From positions 3,736,727 through 3,800,726 of the forward strand of contig OY987245.1 in assembly GCA_963920765.1 (NCBI GenBank): a stretch of 64,000 nt of DNA. The letters run 5' to 3'. The DNA is from Ulota crispa (Eukaryota > Streptophyta > Bryopsida > Orthotrichales > Orthotrichaceae). Shown here in pieces: positions 46,557-59,807 of this stretch; positions within the stretch are counted from its first letter, which is position 1; every line of letters begins with the position of its first letter. The position numbers and the translations under genes were made by a program. The notes under the pieces were generated by a model. That model was not told the DNA's origin. It saw only the letters and a list, made by a program, of their open reading frames with translations, and did not search any database.

Positions 46557-46796
46557 AGGTAGACAATTGTAATCCTGACCCCTGCTCTAATCCCGTCCAA
46601 ATGTATGCAAGAAGAATACTTTGTGCCCAAAATCTATATAGGCCATAGATGCCCTACTTGCTGCCTACTTGCTGTGACCTAAAAAGTAAGACATCTATGA
46701 CCTACCCAGATTGTGACCTACCCAGATTGTGGACACAACCTCTTGCATACATTCGGACGGGATTACAGCAGGTGTCAGGATTACAACTGTCTACCT
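46557..46796. repeat. TA-flanked MITE, AGGTAG-TIR family, copy 4 (upstream of PCNA-1)
   Basis: AGGTAGACAATTGTAATCCT at the left and AGGATTACAACTGTCTACCT at the right, with arms extending through AATCCCGTCC / GGACGGGATT (about 55 bp in all). TA flanks both ends (46555-46556, 46797-46798). The interior has a tandem GACCTACCCAGATTGT pair. It lies about 140 bp from the first E2F-like site of PCNA-1. The other PCNA copy lacks it in the sequence available. Confidence 0.85.
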
Positions 46797-46933
46797 TAGT
46801 ACTGTACTCCTACGAAATTCGAACCGCGGGGAGAATTCGAATTGAGAAAACGATTTCTTTCGTTCGACGGCGCACGTCCACGTCAGCGATCTGAACGGGT
46901 TCAAGTGGACTGCAGTTCGAAACAACTCAAATA

Positions 46934-47004
46934 TTCCCGCCATTCAAGGCCTACTTCTGCTGCATCCACTTTCGCGCCATCCCCGTCACTGCCTCGTTCC
47001 CGCC
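46934..47004 (+). promoter_or_regulatory. E2F-like sites of PCNA-1
   Basis: Three sites: TTCCCGCC at 46934-46941, TTTCGCGCC at 46970-46978 and TTCCCGCC at 46997-47004. TTTSGCGC/TTCCCGCC is the E2F/DP consensus, and PCNA promoters are classical E2F targets driving S-phase transcription. The same three sites, in the same order and with nearly equal spacing, precede PCNA-2. Confidence 0.75.
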
Positions 47005-47315
47005 CTCACTCGCCAGCCTCTGCATTCTGTGCAAAGAGTCTCTGGGTGAACCAAATTGCCGTTCGTCTTGCTCAGGAATCGCCACTCGAAACCCTGGGAT
47101 TGTCGCAGGGACCAGCACCGGTACGGCTCGCTCTCGAATCGGTTCCTGCGGGGACGTCGCGTTGCGCCCACCACCGGCATTGCTGCGTAGTGGAGGAGTT
47201 TGCGGCGGTGAGCCCTCTGCTCGTGGTGCCTCCCGGTCTCAGCCAGTCCAAGGTAACGCTTCCGACTCGCGCTGGCGCCTTGCCGTCTCGGCGTCCTGGA
47301 TTTTGGGGTCGGTAG

Positions 47316-48869
<1,554 letters not shown>

Positions 48870-50250
48870 AGAGACGGCGTGTGGTTCCTGTATGTATTTC
48901 GGCAGCCTCCACGGACAGCGAGAGGGCAGACGGGAGGCGGGAGCTGTGTAAATTAGAGTGGGTGGTGGGCCGCGGTTGTGCGAGCGAGGGAGGTGTCGAC
49001 GGCGGGATTCGTTCCAGCACGACGGGCACGACCTTGCGGCCGCTAGGTGGAAGTAGAACCAGTTAGATGTCCCTGGGAGTGGGAGCGGGATGCGAGGGAG
49101 ACGGGACGTGTTTGGTCCGTGTGTGGAGGATGGAGCGGGCGATGTCTCGGAGAGACCATGTTGCGGAGTGGCTTGGTTTTCCGGCGCGTTGGGGATGACA
49201 TGGTATGGAGAGCAGGCAGCGGCCATTTGGGTCGGCAAGCAAGCTTACGAGGCACCTCCGCCGCATCCCGAAGTGACCGGCGTATGACCGTGTAGCACGA
49301 TGTGAGGACTAGTTTGCGGGAGGGTTGGTGCGGAGCGGTAGATGGTATCCGCGTTGACAACGCGGAGTGGTTGTATGGGGACGCCGAGAATGATTGTATT
49401 TTTTGAGTCGGATAACGACGATCTTATCGGAGAGTGTGGTTTGGCTGTCATGGCATCGGGGAGGGGGTTTTGTGGTTGTGGTGGCATGCGAAAGTCGTGG
49501 TGTGTTGGGTTGCGGTCTGCGAACGTGTGGCTGGTGTGGAGCTGTGAAGGCTGGGTATGAACGAGTGTGGATGGAGAATGGAGGCAAGAAAAATAGTGGA
49601 TGTGGCCGCGCATAGGCGATGGACCTGGGTCATTCTGGAGATGCATGTGGCATTCATGTTGGCGCGTGGGGTACTGAGTTTGGGATGCTTGGGGGCGGCT
49701 GCATAGAGTGTTTGGGAACAACAAAAGACTGCAGTCTTTTGGGGAGTGAACATTGTGGACGCTGGAAGCCCTGGAGGTCCTGGCATTGTTTACCGACCGG
49801 TCGCCAGTGGCATTGTTTGTCCAGGGAACCGAGGCCTTCATCACTCGGAACTTCTGTGTTGTATTGCATGTACTGTACATTGCAGGCAAGAGGTTCTCTC
49901 ATGCACGTCTGCTTGTGTGTTAGTTCAGCATTTCGTGGTTCGGACTTCCGTGTCGTACTGCTTGCATGTAGAGGGCAGTGATTTCGGACGCGCCCGGTTC
50001 CGGAAAGCTGAGAGAAGTCTTCGGGAATCGTTACCGGTCTCCGAAGGTGGCAACTTCTGGATTTCACCACATGCTTCGCTTTGCTTAGCAACCTGCGGAA
50101 AGAATTTATAAGGAGGCCCAGTCTCACTGCTCCTGGGATTTCAACTCACGCAGAACGACGCGGCACTGGTCCGGATGCTGCACGATTTCACACGGACCTG
50201 GAGGACGAGTCGTTGAAGGGTTAAGGAAGAGACCACCAATCCCAAGCATG
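48870..50250 (+). other. PCNA-1 3' UTR and flank
   Basis: GC-rich, stop-poor sequence that is identical in the other arm as far as 50122. Long open frames on the minus strand reflect composition, not conserved protein. The beginning is presumably 3' UTR. I see no second gene. Confidence 0.5.
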
Positions 50251-50660
50251 TGTTTAAGTGAAGACTCTTTTGTGTTTTATTTTAGCTTGGAACTGGACTG
50301 GAGGAGGCTCTGCGTTCATAGAGGGTACCTTTTGGGAGGTTAGAAGATACCCTAATCAAGGAGTTTTTCAAGATATTAAATTTATCGTTTTCTTGACGTG
50401 AATTTGAGCGTGTGTTTCGGTTTTGTTGGCGAAGTTTCAATGTCGGCTCCTCGATTAAAGGTACGGTTTCGTTCTCGTATGCATTAGTGCTCCGATTTTG
50501 GTGCCTAATTGCGAGTATCGTTTGCATTCTTTCTTCCCAGAGTCTCCATTAGAGTTAACTTGTAGTCAAATGGAGCTGGAAATAAATGCTGAAGGCTTTT
50601 CTGCGACCAGCAGCGACGGTCGGCAATGTCAATCTTTCTCCTTTTGAGGAGTTCTGATGA
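50251..50660. other. Transition from PCNA arm to spacer
   Basis: Composition falls from GC-rich to AT-rich. No gene is recognised. A minus-strand frame at 50282-50527 has no motif. Confidence 0.35.
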
Positions 50661-51047
50661 TTCTTCCTTTGTCCCTTTAAAATGTCCAAAAAGCTTCCTT
50701 GCGGAGGATTAACTGTGTTTTTATTCTTTGTGCTAGTGACAAATGCATTATTGAACCAGTGTACCATTTACAAAATGTATGTAAAATTTCCAATTTTGAT
50801 ATCGCCATTTGGACACTCAAATTCTATGCAAAAAAGTACCATATTTGTGTGTGCTACTAGCTCCTCAATATTGGTGATTTAACGATTAGTAGCAACAATA
50901 ATACCTCACATGGGCAAGTGCAAGCTTGCTACGAGAGGAATGCTCTCTAGTGTCTTAGCTTGCCCCTATGAGATCATTGAACATGGCAAACACTTTCTCA
51001 ATGTATGAAATCAACAAAAGGGGGCTTTTTAGTGGTAGTAGTATACT
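50661..51047. repeat. Decayed relative of the Stowaway-like element at 910-2230
   Basis: Left end CTTCCTTTGTCCCTTTAAAA, then the unit also duplicated at 982-1290 (ATGCATTATTGAAC ... CAAATTCTATGCAAAAAAGT), the AGCAACAATAATACCTCACA stretch and GCTTTTTAGTGGTAGTAGTA at the right. It lacks the nested insertion present in the 910-2230 copy, so it marks the ancestral structure. Confidence 0.65.
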
Positions 51048-51667
51048 TTAGCACTGTTATAGCATGAGAATGTAAAGTCAAGGTAATTTCACCATATTAA
51101 AAGCGTAGATGTGTTTGTTTTGCTGTATGGTGAGAGAGTTTTGCAAATACGATGAATAGGGGGCTTCAAACATCAAGTTTTTCAAGTGACTCATGTCGCA
51201 ATTCACCTTGGTGAATTCACTAGCAAAATGCTACGTGAGTCACCTTTGGAATTCACTCCTAACGTGATTTACTTTAGGGGTGAACTTCAAAAACTCACTT
51301 TCATGCGGCTCATCTTCAAGGGTATTTAAGGCTCTCAAACCCCCGACTTGTGCACAAAACCCTCATCACAAACTCACAAGTGTGTTAGACTTTGGAGATG
51401 TTAATGAATGAAAATAATTCACTAGTGAGCTGAGATCTTGTGAGGTCGTAGACCAGATTTTTTTGTTTGAAGCCCCTAATGTGTGGAAATCAAAGATACT
51501 TAGACACGGAGATGATGTTGTTATGTGGTACAAATTCTTTGTAAAAATGAGTCCACGTTTTTTGGATCGTATGCACGTTGTTTCATCGTGAGAGTGTCTT
51601 CTGATGAGCGTGGGTTGAGGTGATATGTTGGCTCAATTCCTGTCCGTGTGTTGTACAAATGTATAAG
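51048..51667. other. Intergenic DNA left of the CACTA element
   Basis: No gene recognised. TCACTAG and GTGAATTC-type words recur around 51180-51300. AAG at 51665-51667 is the left target-site duplication of the CACTA element. Confidence 0.4.
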
Positions 51668-51814
51668 CACTAGTAGAAAACTCTGTCCAAAACAACAAAA
51701 AACCAACAGTTTCTTATTGATTTGGGCACTTGCCCATGCTAATTGACTAATTTAACAGAATTCTGTAAGAAACTAAATACGTTCTGTTGATTTGGACACC
51801 ATTATCTAAATCAA

Positions 51815-52470
51815 TAGAAATTTTGGAATCGTTTGAAGATCTTTTGGGAATTTTTTGTGAATCTTTAAGAATCTTCAAGAATCTTTTGGGAATCATTGAG
51901 AATCTTTTCAGGATTTTTAAGAATATTTAAGAATCTTTTCAAGATTTTAGAATCTTTGAGAATCTTCTTGGAATGTTTGAGAATCTTTTAAGAATCTTTG
52001 AGAATCTTTGGAAATCTTTGGGAATCTTTTCAAATTTTTTTTGAATCTTTGAAAATGTTTGAGAACAATTGAGAATCTTTGAGAATCTTTGAGAATCTTT
52101 TAGGAATCTTTATGAATCTTTGGAAATCTTTGGGAATCTTTTCAAGTTCTTTTGGAAGCTTTGAGAACATTTGAGATTCTTCGGATATTTTTGAGAATCT
52201 TTTAGGAATATTTGAGAATCTTTGAGAATAGTTTGGAATATTTGAGAATCTTTGGAAATGTTCAAGGCATTTTGAAATTTTTTGAGAATTTTTGAAAATC
52301 TTTAAGAATAATCTTGGAATCTTTCTAGAAGCTTTGAGAAGCTTTGAGAATCTTTAAGAATCTTTGGAAATCTTTTGAGAATCTTTTTGGAAATTCAAAA
52401 AATCTTTGAGAATTTTTGAGAATTTTCAAGAACCTTTTTGGAATTTTTGAGAATTTTTTAAAAATCTTTA
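51815..52470. repeat. Degenerate GAGAATCTTT array inside the CACTA element
   Basis: Roughly fifty loosely spaced copies of (G)GAATCTTT, most often as GAGAATCTTTG at 10-13 bp intervals, over about 650 bp. The periodicity is imperfect. Short repeated motifs near CACTA ends bind the transposase in En/Spm, so a similar role is possible but this array is unusually long. Confidence 0.8.
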
Positions 52471-53419
52471 TGAAATTTGTTAAAGTACTTCAAAATATTT
52501 ATAGAAACAGAATCTCTTAGACTGAATTAGAGTCCTTTACAAATCTTTTTGTAATTCATCAAAATATTTTAAAATATTTTTAATAAAAAAACTATTACAA
52601 TAGTTTAGGTTTGTTTTTGAAATCTTTCTAGAATCTTTTTGGACCTCATTAAAATGTTTTGAAGTTTTAAAAAATAAAAGTTTTCAAAAAGAATAGAATC
52701 TTTTAGAAGTTTGAGTGTACATTGACTGGTTTTATTTTCTTTACTTTTCACAATTTGGTTAGATTTAAAATTAGCAGCCTTTAAAGTCAAGTAAAAACAT
52801 GACCATAATAACAAAAAATCAATAGTTTTCTATTGATCTGGACACTTTTGGACACAACTTCACTAATTCAACAAAATTTTATATAAAAAGTACAACATTT
52901 TGTTGTTTTAAATACCAAAATTTCTTTACAAACAAATATTAAAGATGCTCCTCAATTCTTTGAAGAAATCATATATGTCCTTCAAGGATTAAAAGTACCA
53001 AAAATATCTTTCCTATTTGTATAAATATCAACAATGCTTCTAATATATTGGGAAAATATTAAAAATGCTCCTCAACTATTTTAAATTATTTACATCTTTG
53101 TGTTATATGATAACCAAGTGTATAGTTTAATGCAAATTCTTACAAGAAACCAAAGGTGATTTTTACATTTCAAATAACACAAGGATATATTTAACATTTC
53201 AAAATAGAAGAGCTTTTTTATTATTTTGCCAAAATAATAGGAGTATAATTGATATTCCTACAAAAAATAAGGAATACTTTTTATGTTTTACATATTTTCG
53301 GCGTAAACTTCATGTTTTGAAAGACTTAAAGGGTATTTTTAGTATATTTCCTTCTATTACTAACCAAATGAATTAAAAAAAAACAACCTTGTAAAATATT
53401 TTTATAAGCTTTAAAAGAT

Positions 53420-53831
53420 GGGAATTGATATGTGTACCACACCCTTCCAATTACTATACCACACCACGGTGTAAATTTTAGATTTCTACCATCAAAAAGC
53501 TGAATTTGAAAATTTTGAATTCAGATTTGGACTTAGAGACCATGGTATTGTCTAGAACCATAAAAGAAGTTGCAGTTCAACAACACCCAATGAAAAAGTT
53601 TAGTTAGGGAGAAAATTGTTAATTTTACTTTTGTTTGTAAAAAAAGATAAGCTTTTTTATTGGGTGTTGTTGAATTGCAACTTTTTTTATGGTCCTAGAC
53701 AATATCATGGTCTCTAAGTCCAAATTTGAATTCAAAATTCTCAAACTCAAATTTTTGATGGTAGAAATCTAAAATTTACCTCGAGGGTGTGGTACAGTAG
53801 TTCAAAGAGTGTGGTTCACATATTAATGCCC
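53420..53831. repeat. GGGAATTGATA-family hairpin MITE, copy 2 (nested in CACTA)
   Basis: GGGAATTGATATGTGTACCA at the left pairs with GGTTCACATATTAATGCCC at the right. Almost the entire 412 bp folds back (GGTGTAAATTTTAGATTTCT, CTTAGAGACCATGGTATTGT and GTTCAACAACACCCAATGAA each have inverted partners). The TIR is shared with 328-724 but the interior is different. Confidence 0.85.
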
Positions 53832-54364
53832 TTAAAAAATATCCAAAACTATTCAAAAGTCAATAGAATTTTGATTTTATAATTGCAAGGTTTTAATTTG
53901 GTAACTTTTCACGATTTCATGTTATTTGAAGCTATCAAACTATGGAGGCTATTTTAACAAAATAAGGTTCTTTTTACAAAAAAACTAGCACTAAATAATA
54001 ATTATTAATGAATCCAACCTTTGCCTGCAATAATCTTTTTGAGATTTGTGAATTCCAAAAAAAAATTATAAACAAAATCAAAAGGATGGAAATAAACAAT
54101 TTTTTTAAATATTTCTAAGCATCTTCTCTGAATTTAGCTCATAACTTTTGATAAAAATATCAAAATCCAAAAAAAACTATCGGAGGTAAAAGCAAAATAC
54201 ATTTACCAACTTTTTTTAGTTCTAAGTTTTTTGAAAAAAAGTCTTTTAATGAGCCGAAATAGCCTCCAAAGTCTACTAGCTTACTAAAGATATGAACATT
54301 TAATGTACAAATAGAATCATGATTCTATTGTGCATATGTGTGTGTGCATATTCTTTAGTGGTTT

Positions 54365-54431
54365 TTGGAAATGTGGTAGAGTTGTGGAGTGTGAGTCCAA
54401 AGGTGGGGGGTTCAAATCCCACTGTCGACAG
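54365..54431 (+). other. tRNA-like segment, probable SINE head
   Basis: GGTTCAAATCC is a perfect internal B box. TGGTAGAGTTGTGG about 40 bp upstream fits an A box. Between them TGGA-GTGTGAG-TCCA forms an anticodon-like arm with a seven-base loop. The acceptor stem does not pair, so this is not an intact tRNA gene. A tRNA-derived SINE head embedded in the CACTA element is the simplest reading. Confidence 0.45.
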
Positions 54432-54970
54432 CCCTGCCTGGTGATTTGGGCAGCTGCCCGCAATTGCAAGTAGCTATTCGGCCCTTTAAAAAATTCACTT
54501 TTTCATAAAATAAAATAAAATTCTATGAAAATAATAAATTAAAAATAAAATAAAATAAAATAGAACAACATAAAATACGTGAAAAGTAACAAAAAATCAA
54601 TAGAAAATTAACAGAAAACAACAAATAATCAACAAGAGATCAACAAAAAATCAACAAAAAAGTACCCAAATCAATTTGACCAAATCCACAGAAAAAGTCA
54701 ACAGTTTTTGGTTAAAATTCTGTTGATTTTGTGCTAAATTTTCTACTAGTGAAGCAGGTATCAACATATCATTTTTATTTCAAGGACGCTATTAGTGATC
54801 GAAGTTTCTAGAGAAATTCAACCTCTTCATCAGTAATTTTTAAAATTTGAGTGGGACCTGAGATTTGGAGATGAATCGCCTCTTTGAATTGAATTTCAAC
54901 AAAATCTAAAATTTGATTGCTGTAGTTTAAAAATCTGCAAAGCAGAGTTGCGCTTACCCTACAAGGTACA

Positions 54971-55797
54971 GTGACTACCAGAATTGTCTTAGTGTTTGCT
55001 GAGACGCCAAGTTTTTTTCAATATCTCCATATATATAAGTGGCATTTTATCCTCAGATTTTTTGTATGTGATCCTTGTGCAATCATGATCAAGCATATCA
55101 AATTTCAGTTACTAAAAATCAAAATCCTATTTTTGGTAAATTGTTTTGTATCAAAATCAAGAAAGATGATTAAAAAACATTGGTGATGAATTATTGAGAT
55201 TTGATTGCATGGGTATGTTACAAACATCCATACGCACATCTTTGCTTCAAACAAATATTTCCAAAAGAATTCTTAAAAAAATCTTTAGAAAAAAATTTTA
55301 GGCCAAATTCAGTAAAATTGATAATTTTTCATGGAATCTAATTTTTGGCAAAATAAACATATCATCATGTTTAAAGGTACAAACTTAATCACAACATATG
55401 AGTTATTTTGCCAAAAATTAGGTTCCATAAAGAATGATCAAATTTATTAAATTTGGCCTAAATTTAAAATGTTTTTAGAATGTTTTTAGAATTTTGTTGT
55501 AAATATTTGTTTGATGCAAAGATGTGTGTATGGATGTTTTCAACATACCCATGTAACCGAATCTTAAAAATTCATCACCAATGTTTTTTAATCAACTTTC
55601 TTGATTTTGAAACAAAATAATTTACCAAAAATAGGATTTTGATTTTTAGTAACTGAAGTTTGATATGCTTGATCATGATTGCACAAGGATCACACACAAA
55701 AAATCTGAGGATAAAATGCAACTTATGTATATGGAGATATTGAAAAAAACTTGGCATCTAAGCAGACATTGAGACAATTCTGGTAGTCATTGTAAAT
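54971..55797. repeat. Foldback element FB3
   Basis: Arms of about 375 bp (54971-55350 and 55420-55797) pair from TGACTACCAGAATTGTCT / AGACAATTCTGGTAGTCA inwards, with more mismatches than FB1. The stem segment 55178-55252 is homologous to FB1 and FB2. The element begins 220 bp right of the CACTA element. Confidence 0.85.
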
Positions 55798-56124
55798 ATA
55801 CCCATTCCTGACTATTGTCCCAATTCTGTCATTATGTACACAAGGTGGTCATTTCAGTTCTGAAATGACCATCCTAGGTACATATGTTTCATCCCAGCTT
55901 CTACCTTCAGCTCTTCAATGGAAGAGTTCATGGCAATGTTCACATATGTTGCTAAATGTATCGAAGCTTGGACATTAATTTTTTTGGCTATCCTAAATGT
56001 GAAGATTTTACATCTTATCATGCTAAATTCAGGTTTGCATGAAACGTATGGTCTTATCCAATATATACTTGGCTCAAAAGGCGTGTTATTTTTCAAGTAG
56101 AATTTAGAGGGTACTACATTGAGA
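55798..56124. other. Intergenic DNA
   Basis: Contains a small palindrome near 55850-55870 (TCATTTCAGTTCTGAAATGA). No gene recognised. Confidence 0.4.
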
Positions 56125-58002
56125 TTTAACCCCTAAATCCATGAGTGTCCCCTTGGGGACAAATGAGATCTTAGGCAAGTACCTACAATCTCAATTTTTG
56201 TCTTGATTTTTTGAAATATTTTTTGAAGATAGGAAAACACATTAGCATTTGGGGAATTTAATTTTTATTCCAATTTATGTCCAAGAGCAAAAGTTATGCA
56301 TAGATAAGCACAAATTTATGGAGATTGGGCAACAAATATTTTTTACAAATACTTTTATTTTTACTTTTCTTTTTCATCTTACATGTTATAGTCTTTTCTA
56401 CATCTGAAGCTTTGATTCATTCCATTTGCACTAATTATGAGAAAGTTATGGACAGTCTTGTTTTTTGGGCAATTCAAGCATCTTCTTGAAAAAATAACTT
56501 ATAAACTTCATTTTTGAATGCAAGTTTAACATTTTTTCAAAAAAAATTGTTGAAAATGGTGAAGTTTGCTTTCTAGAACAATCTCACCATTTGGATTATT
56601 GCGTTTCAATTTGATTGCAGAGTTATTGACAATTTAAGTTTTTGTTCTATCTCATACCTAATTCCAGCTAATGTTTTTTTTTAAGAATGAAAACTAAGTA
56701 TTTTTTGTTTTCATTTTTTCCTAAAGATTCACAACTCAAGTTTCCACCATAAAAAAACAAACCTCAAAACTTTGTGGTGCAAAAATTTTAAGTAAAAAAA
56801 GTTCAAAGTCAAATAATCTAGTCATTCAAGGTGCAAAAAAATTGGTTTTTTACATTTTAACCCCTAAAGGACCTCAGCCTTTTTTTGTGAATTTCAGTGT
56901 AAAACTGCCACTTTTGGGAGAGTGAGTAGAATAGAAAAAAAAAACTTTTTTTTGGAAAATCCAACCGTAAGATCTTGACCTAGACTATGGGAGGTACTTC
57001 TTGGGAAAAAATCAGCTCACTCTAAATGTTGAGGAGTGAGATATTTACATCCAAAGTGAAGTAAAAAGTTTTTTTCTTTACTGCCTGAAATTTTCAGAAG
57101 CCTTTGACCATTGATAACCCAAAAAAATTACTCTATGCAAAGTTGAGGTTTTCTTTTATCATGTCCAAAATCAAGTTAGGTATGTGTGGGAGAATTTTCA
57201 GATGAATTGGACATGTGGATCATATTTTGTAAAATCCTGCAATGCCAGAAGGTCTAGAATTTTACAAATACACTAGGCAAAATTGGAGGATTTTTGTATA
57301 ATTTAGAAATCTGAATTACTTTGATCCAAAAGGTGAAAACCAAAGAATCTTAGTCTATTACAACTTGAAAAGAAAAAACTTAAAAAACAAATACACAAAG
57401 AACTAAAAAAAGTAAAGCAAAAAGTTTTACAAGGGGGAAAAGGAATGGAGGTTTGGGAGTCCCATACCTACCCGCAAACTAAAACTTCTCATAACTTTCA
57501 TCTCATCTATCAGAATTGAATAATTCAAATCTTCCCAAATACATAAAAATCTAAAGAACCAATTTCAAAAAAAATTAAAAAAATTTCAGTTTTTTTTTTG
57601 GCTGCTCAATAGTCTCCTATTTTTCAGTTATTCATGCATAACTTCTTCGATAAATGTCAAAATGAAGAAAAAATTACAATCCCACATAGATCTTTGAATT
57701 CCTCACCTTCAATAAAAATTTCAGAAATCACGCAAAGTAGTTTAGCCATAGGTACATGCCCAAAATCCCATTTGTCCTTAAGGGACAACGGTCCTTTAGG
57801 GGTTAAATGCAAATATCTTGCAATCTGGGTGGTCAAAGGTTTTGGAGTTTTTTTTCTTACATTCTTATACTAGTTTAGTACAAGATCCTATTGCTAGATA
57901 TGCAAAAAGACCAATTTTTGAACTTTTTTACTCTTTGCTATAGAAATGGCAATTTTGAGTATCTTTTGACAATATAAAGGCCCCAAGGCTTTAGGGGTTA
58001 AA
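56125..58002. repeat. Outer element, TTTAACCCCTAAAGG family, with nested copy
   Basis: TTTAACCCCTAAAT at the left and TTTAGGGGTTAAA at the right bracket a second, complete member at 56856-57807. The outer unit, minus the inner one, is about 0.93 kb, close to the size of the inner unit, which fits insertion of one member into another. Confidence 0.55.
56856..57807. repeat. TTTAACCCCTAAAGG-family element, copy homologous to 23364
   Basis: TTTAACCCCTAAAGGACC at the left and GGTCCTTTAGGGGTTAAA at the right, perfect inverted repeats. Full-length homology with 23364-24320 (about 85% by eye). No conserved frame links the two copies, so it is probably non-coding. Confidence 0.85.
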
Positions 58003-58040
58003 GTACTACTTAGTATTTGTTCCTAATTTTTTTGGCAGTA

Positions 58041-58802
58041 AGGTAGGTAGCTCAAAAAGCAAAACTTTAAGAGCTAATCTTCTTTTTCTTGGGCCTTTGG
58101 AGACAAAAATATATTTTTCTAATTTTCAAACAAAGAGAAATATGGATGCCAGATGCAATACAATTTCTTTGTATTTCTAGAAGCATTATTGAATTGTTGA
58201 TGAATTTTCAAAGTTTTATGCAATAGGCACCTATTTGTGATTCTTGGTCTCCCATAAAAAGTTCCTTGTAACTTGTAAAGAGATGAGGTGAAATCAAGGA
58301 GTATGTTTGGCTTATGCAATAGAATACACCTTTTCTTCTATGAGTGAAGAGGGTACATTCAAGAACCACCTCATATCCATTCCTAAGCTAAGAGTTGTCT
58401 TGTTGGACTGGTTTTGGGGTCTGGTCATCGTGTTGTCTGTCTGACATCTAATGTCACGCATGACAAGTTTCAAGTATGAGTGACAATCTTGTCTAATAAG
58501 GCCCTATTTAACAGCTCAGATTATTTGAAAATCTACTAAAAATATGACCCAAAATGATTAATCTAATAAATGTATATTGAATTAAGATACTTTAATAAAA
58601 TGAAAAATTAATATGTCAAGATTGGAAAAAAAAGTGCTTTATTTAAAAATCAACCTTAAAATTAACTCTACTAAACAGACGGAGGTCTCTTGGGTGTCTG
58701 TGATGTCAAGTTTGTCAAATTGTCACCATGTCGGGGAAGACAACCAATAGCTACCTATGAAACCTTTTTCAAGAGAGGGGTTGCAATTCAAGCTACCTAC
58801 CT
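58041..58802. repeat. TA-flanked element, AGGTAG-TIR family, copy 5
   Basis: AGGTAGGTAGCT at the left and AGCTACCTACCT at the right with TA on both sides (58039-58040, 58803-58804). After the TIR the left end continues CAAAAAGC as in the RPL38-promoter copy. At 762 bp it is the longest member. I see no transposase. Confidence 0.75.
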
Positions 58803-59807
58803 TACTCACAAGACAACTCTTTTGGTTAGCTTGGTGCCAAAATAGCATCTTGAAGAGGTCTTTTTTTAAATTTTGTAAAATAATCACAAAATACATGTAT
58901 CATGATTGAGGATTTAGTGTTTAGACCATAATTTGTTGAAGTCAACATTAATTGAGTAGTACAGAAGATGTTTTGGAGGACAAGTTAGAATTAGGTGTAG
59001 TTGTTTTGGACGGTATAATGATATTAGGCAACTCTTAAATGTATAAAATTCAACAAAAATAACTCAACAATAATGACATTCATTTTGTGTATCTCAATAC
59101 CATAAATCAATGACTAGAAGGTCTATGCCACTATGACATAGAGTTGTGTGTTGTGAAATGAAAAAGAGTAGGTTTTCCATTATGACTTTGATTGATTTGT
59201 TAAAAAAAACAAATTCTTATATACAAGATTAATGTAATCTTCAAAATTTTACAGTTCTGTACATGTTTGGATTGTTTGAATTGGAATAGGGTCTGAAAAG
59301 TTGAATGGATGCTACTTAAATCCAACAAAGCTTTTTAAATCGTAGTACAATTGAATACAAGTACTGCTGCTATATATATGACATTCTCAAATGTAGGTAT
59401 GCAGTACTCTTCAATACTTAGTTTAGCATATTATTTTGACAAGAAAGATCATAAGATGCTTGAAGAAATCTCAATATTCTTTCACTTCTATAAGTTCCGA
59501 GGATTTAGCATAAACATCCAAACATTTTTCTTGAAGAAAGACAAGGTTCAGAAAGAGGTTTTAGAAGCTAAGCTAATTCTGCCATATGCTCTTACTAAAC
59601 TGGGAGGAGTTTCCAATAATTTCTAAACTTTAGAATATTAGTGTAATAGACATTTGTCAATTTCCCCTGTTAGAACTATATGAAAGTTGGAAATTGTCAA
59701 AATCCTGGTAAAATGGCAGCTCAGCGATTACGAACATTTTGGAACAATGGGAAACACGAGTTATTTGTCATCCTCAATGCTCTGACTCTACTTTAAAACA
59801 AAGGTAA
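58803..59807. other. AT-rich intergenic DNA
   Basis: A plus frame at 59351-59626 is open for 91 codons but has a random-looking Phe/Ile/Tyr-rich product. No gene is supported. Confidence 0.4.

Larger units (their letters stand above)
51668..54751. mobile_element. Non-autonomous CACTA (En/Spm-type) transposon
   Basis: CACTAGTAGAAAA at the left end and TTTTCTACTAGTG at the right end are perfect 13-bp inverted repeats beginning with CACTA. The flanks are AAG on both sides (51665-51667, 54752-54754), the 3-bp duplication expected of this superfamily. Subterminal parts share (T)CAACA / TGTTGATTT(G) words. The 3,084-bp interior has no transposase: it contains a degenerate GAATCTTT array, a nested MITE (53420-53831) and a tRNA-like segment (54365-54431). 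It must move, if at all, with an enzyme supplied elsewhere. Two miniature relatives are at 21800 and 29701. Confidence 0.9.

Noticed and set aside
49245..49889. 214-codon frame in the PCNA 3' flank (and mirror at 60871-61515)
   Set aside because: No motif, no plausible start context, Ser/Thr/Pro/His-biased. Conservation is due to arm identity.
54365..54431. Intact tRNA gene
   Set aside because: The A box, B box and anticodon-like arm are present but no acceptor stem pairs, so it is called tRNA-like only.
51668..54751. LTR retrotransposon
   Set aside because: Ends are short inverted repeats starting CACTA with a 3-bp duplication, not direct LTRs with TG...CA and a 5-bp duplication.
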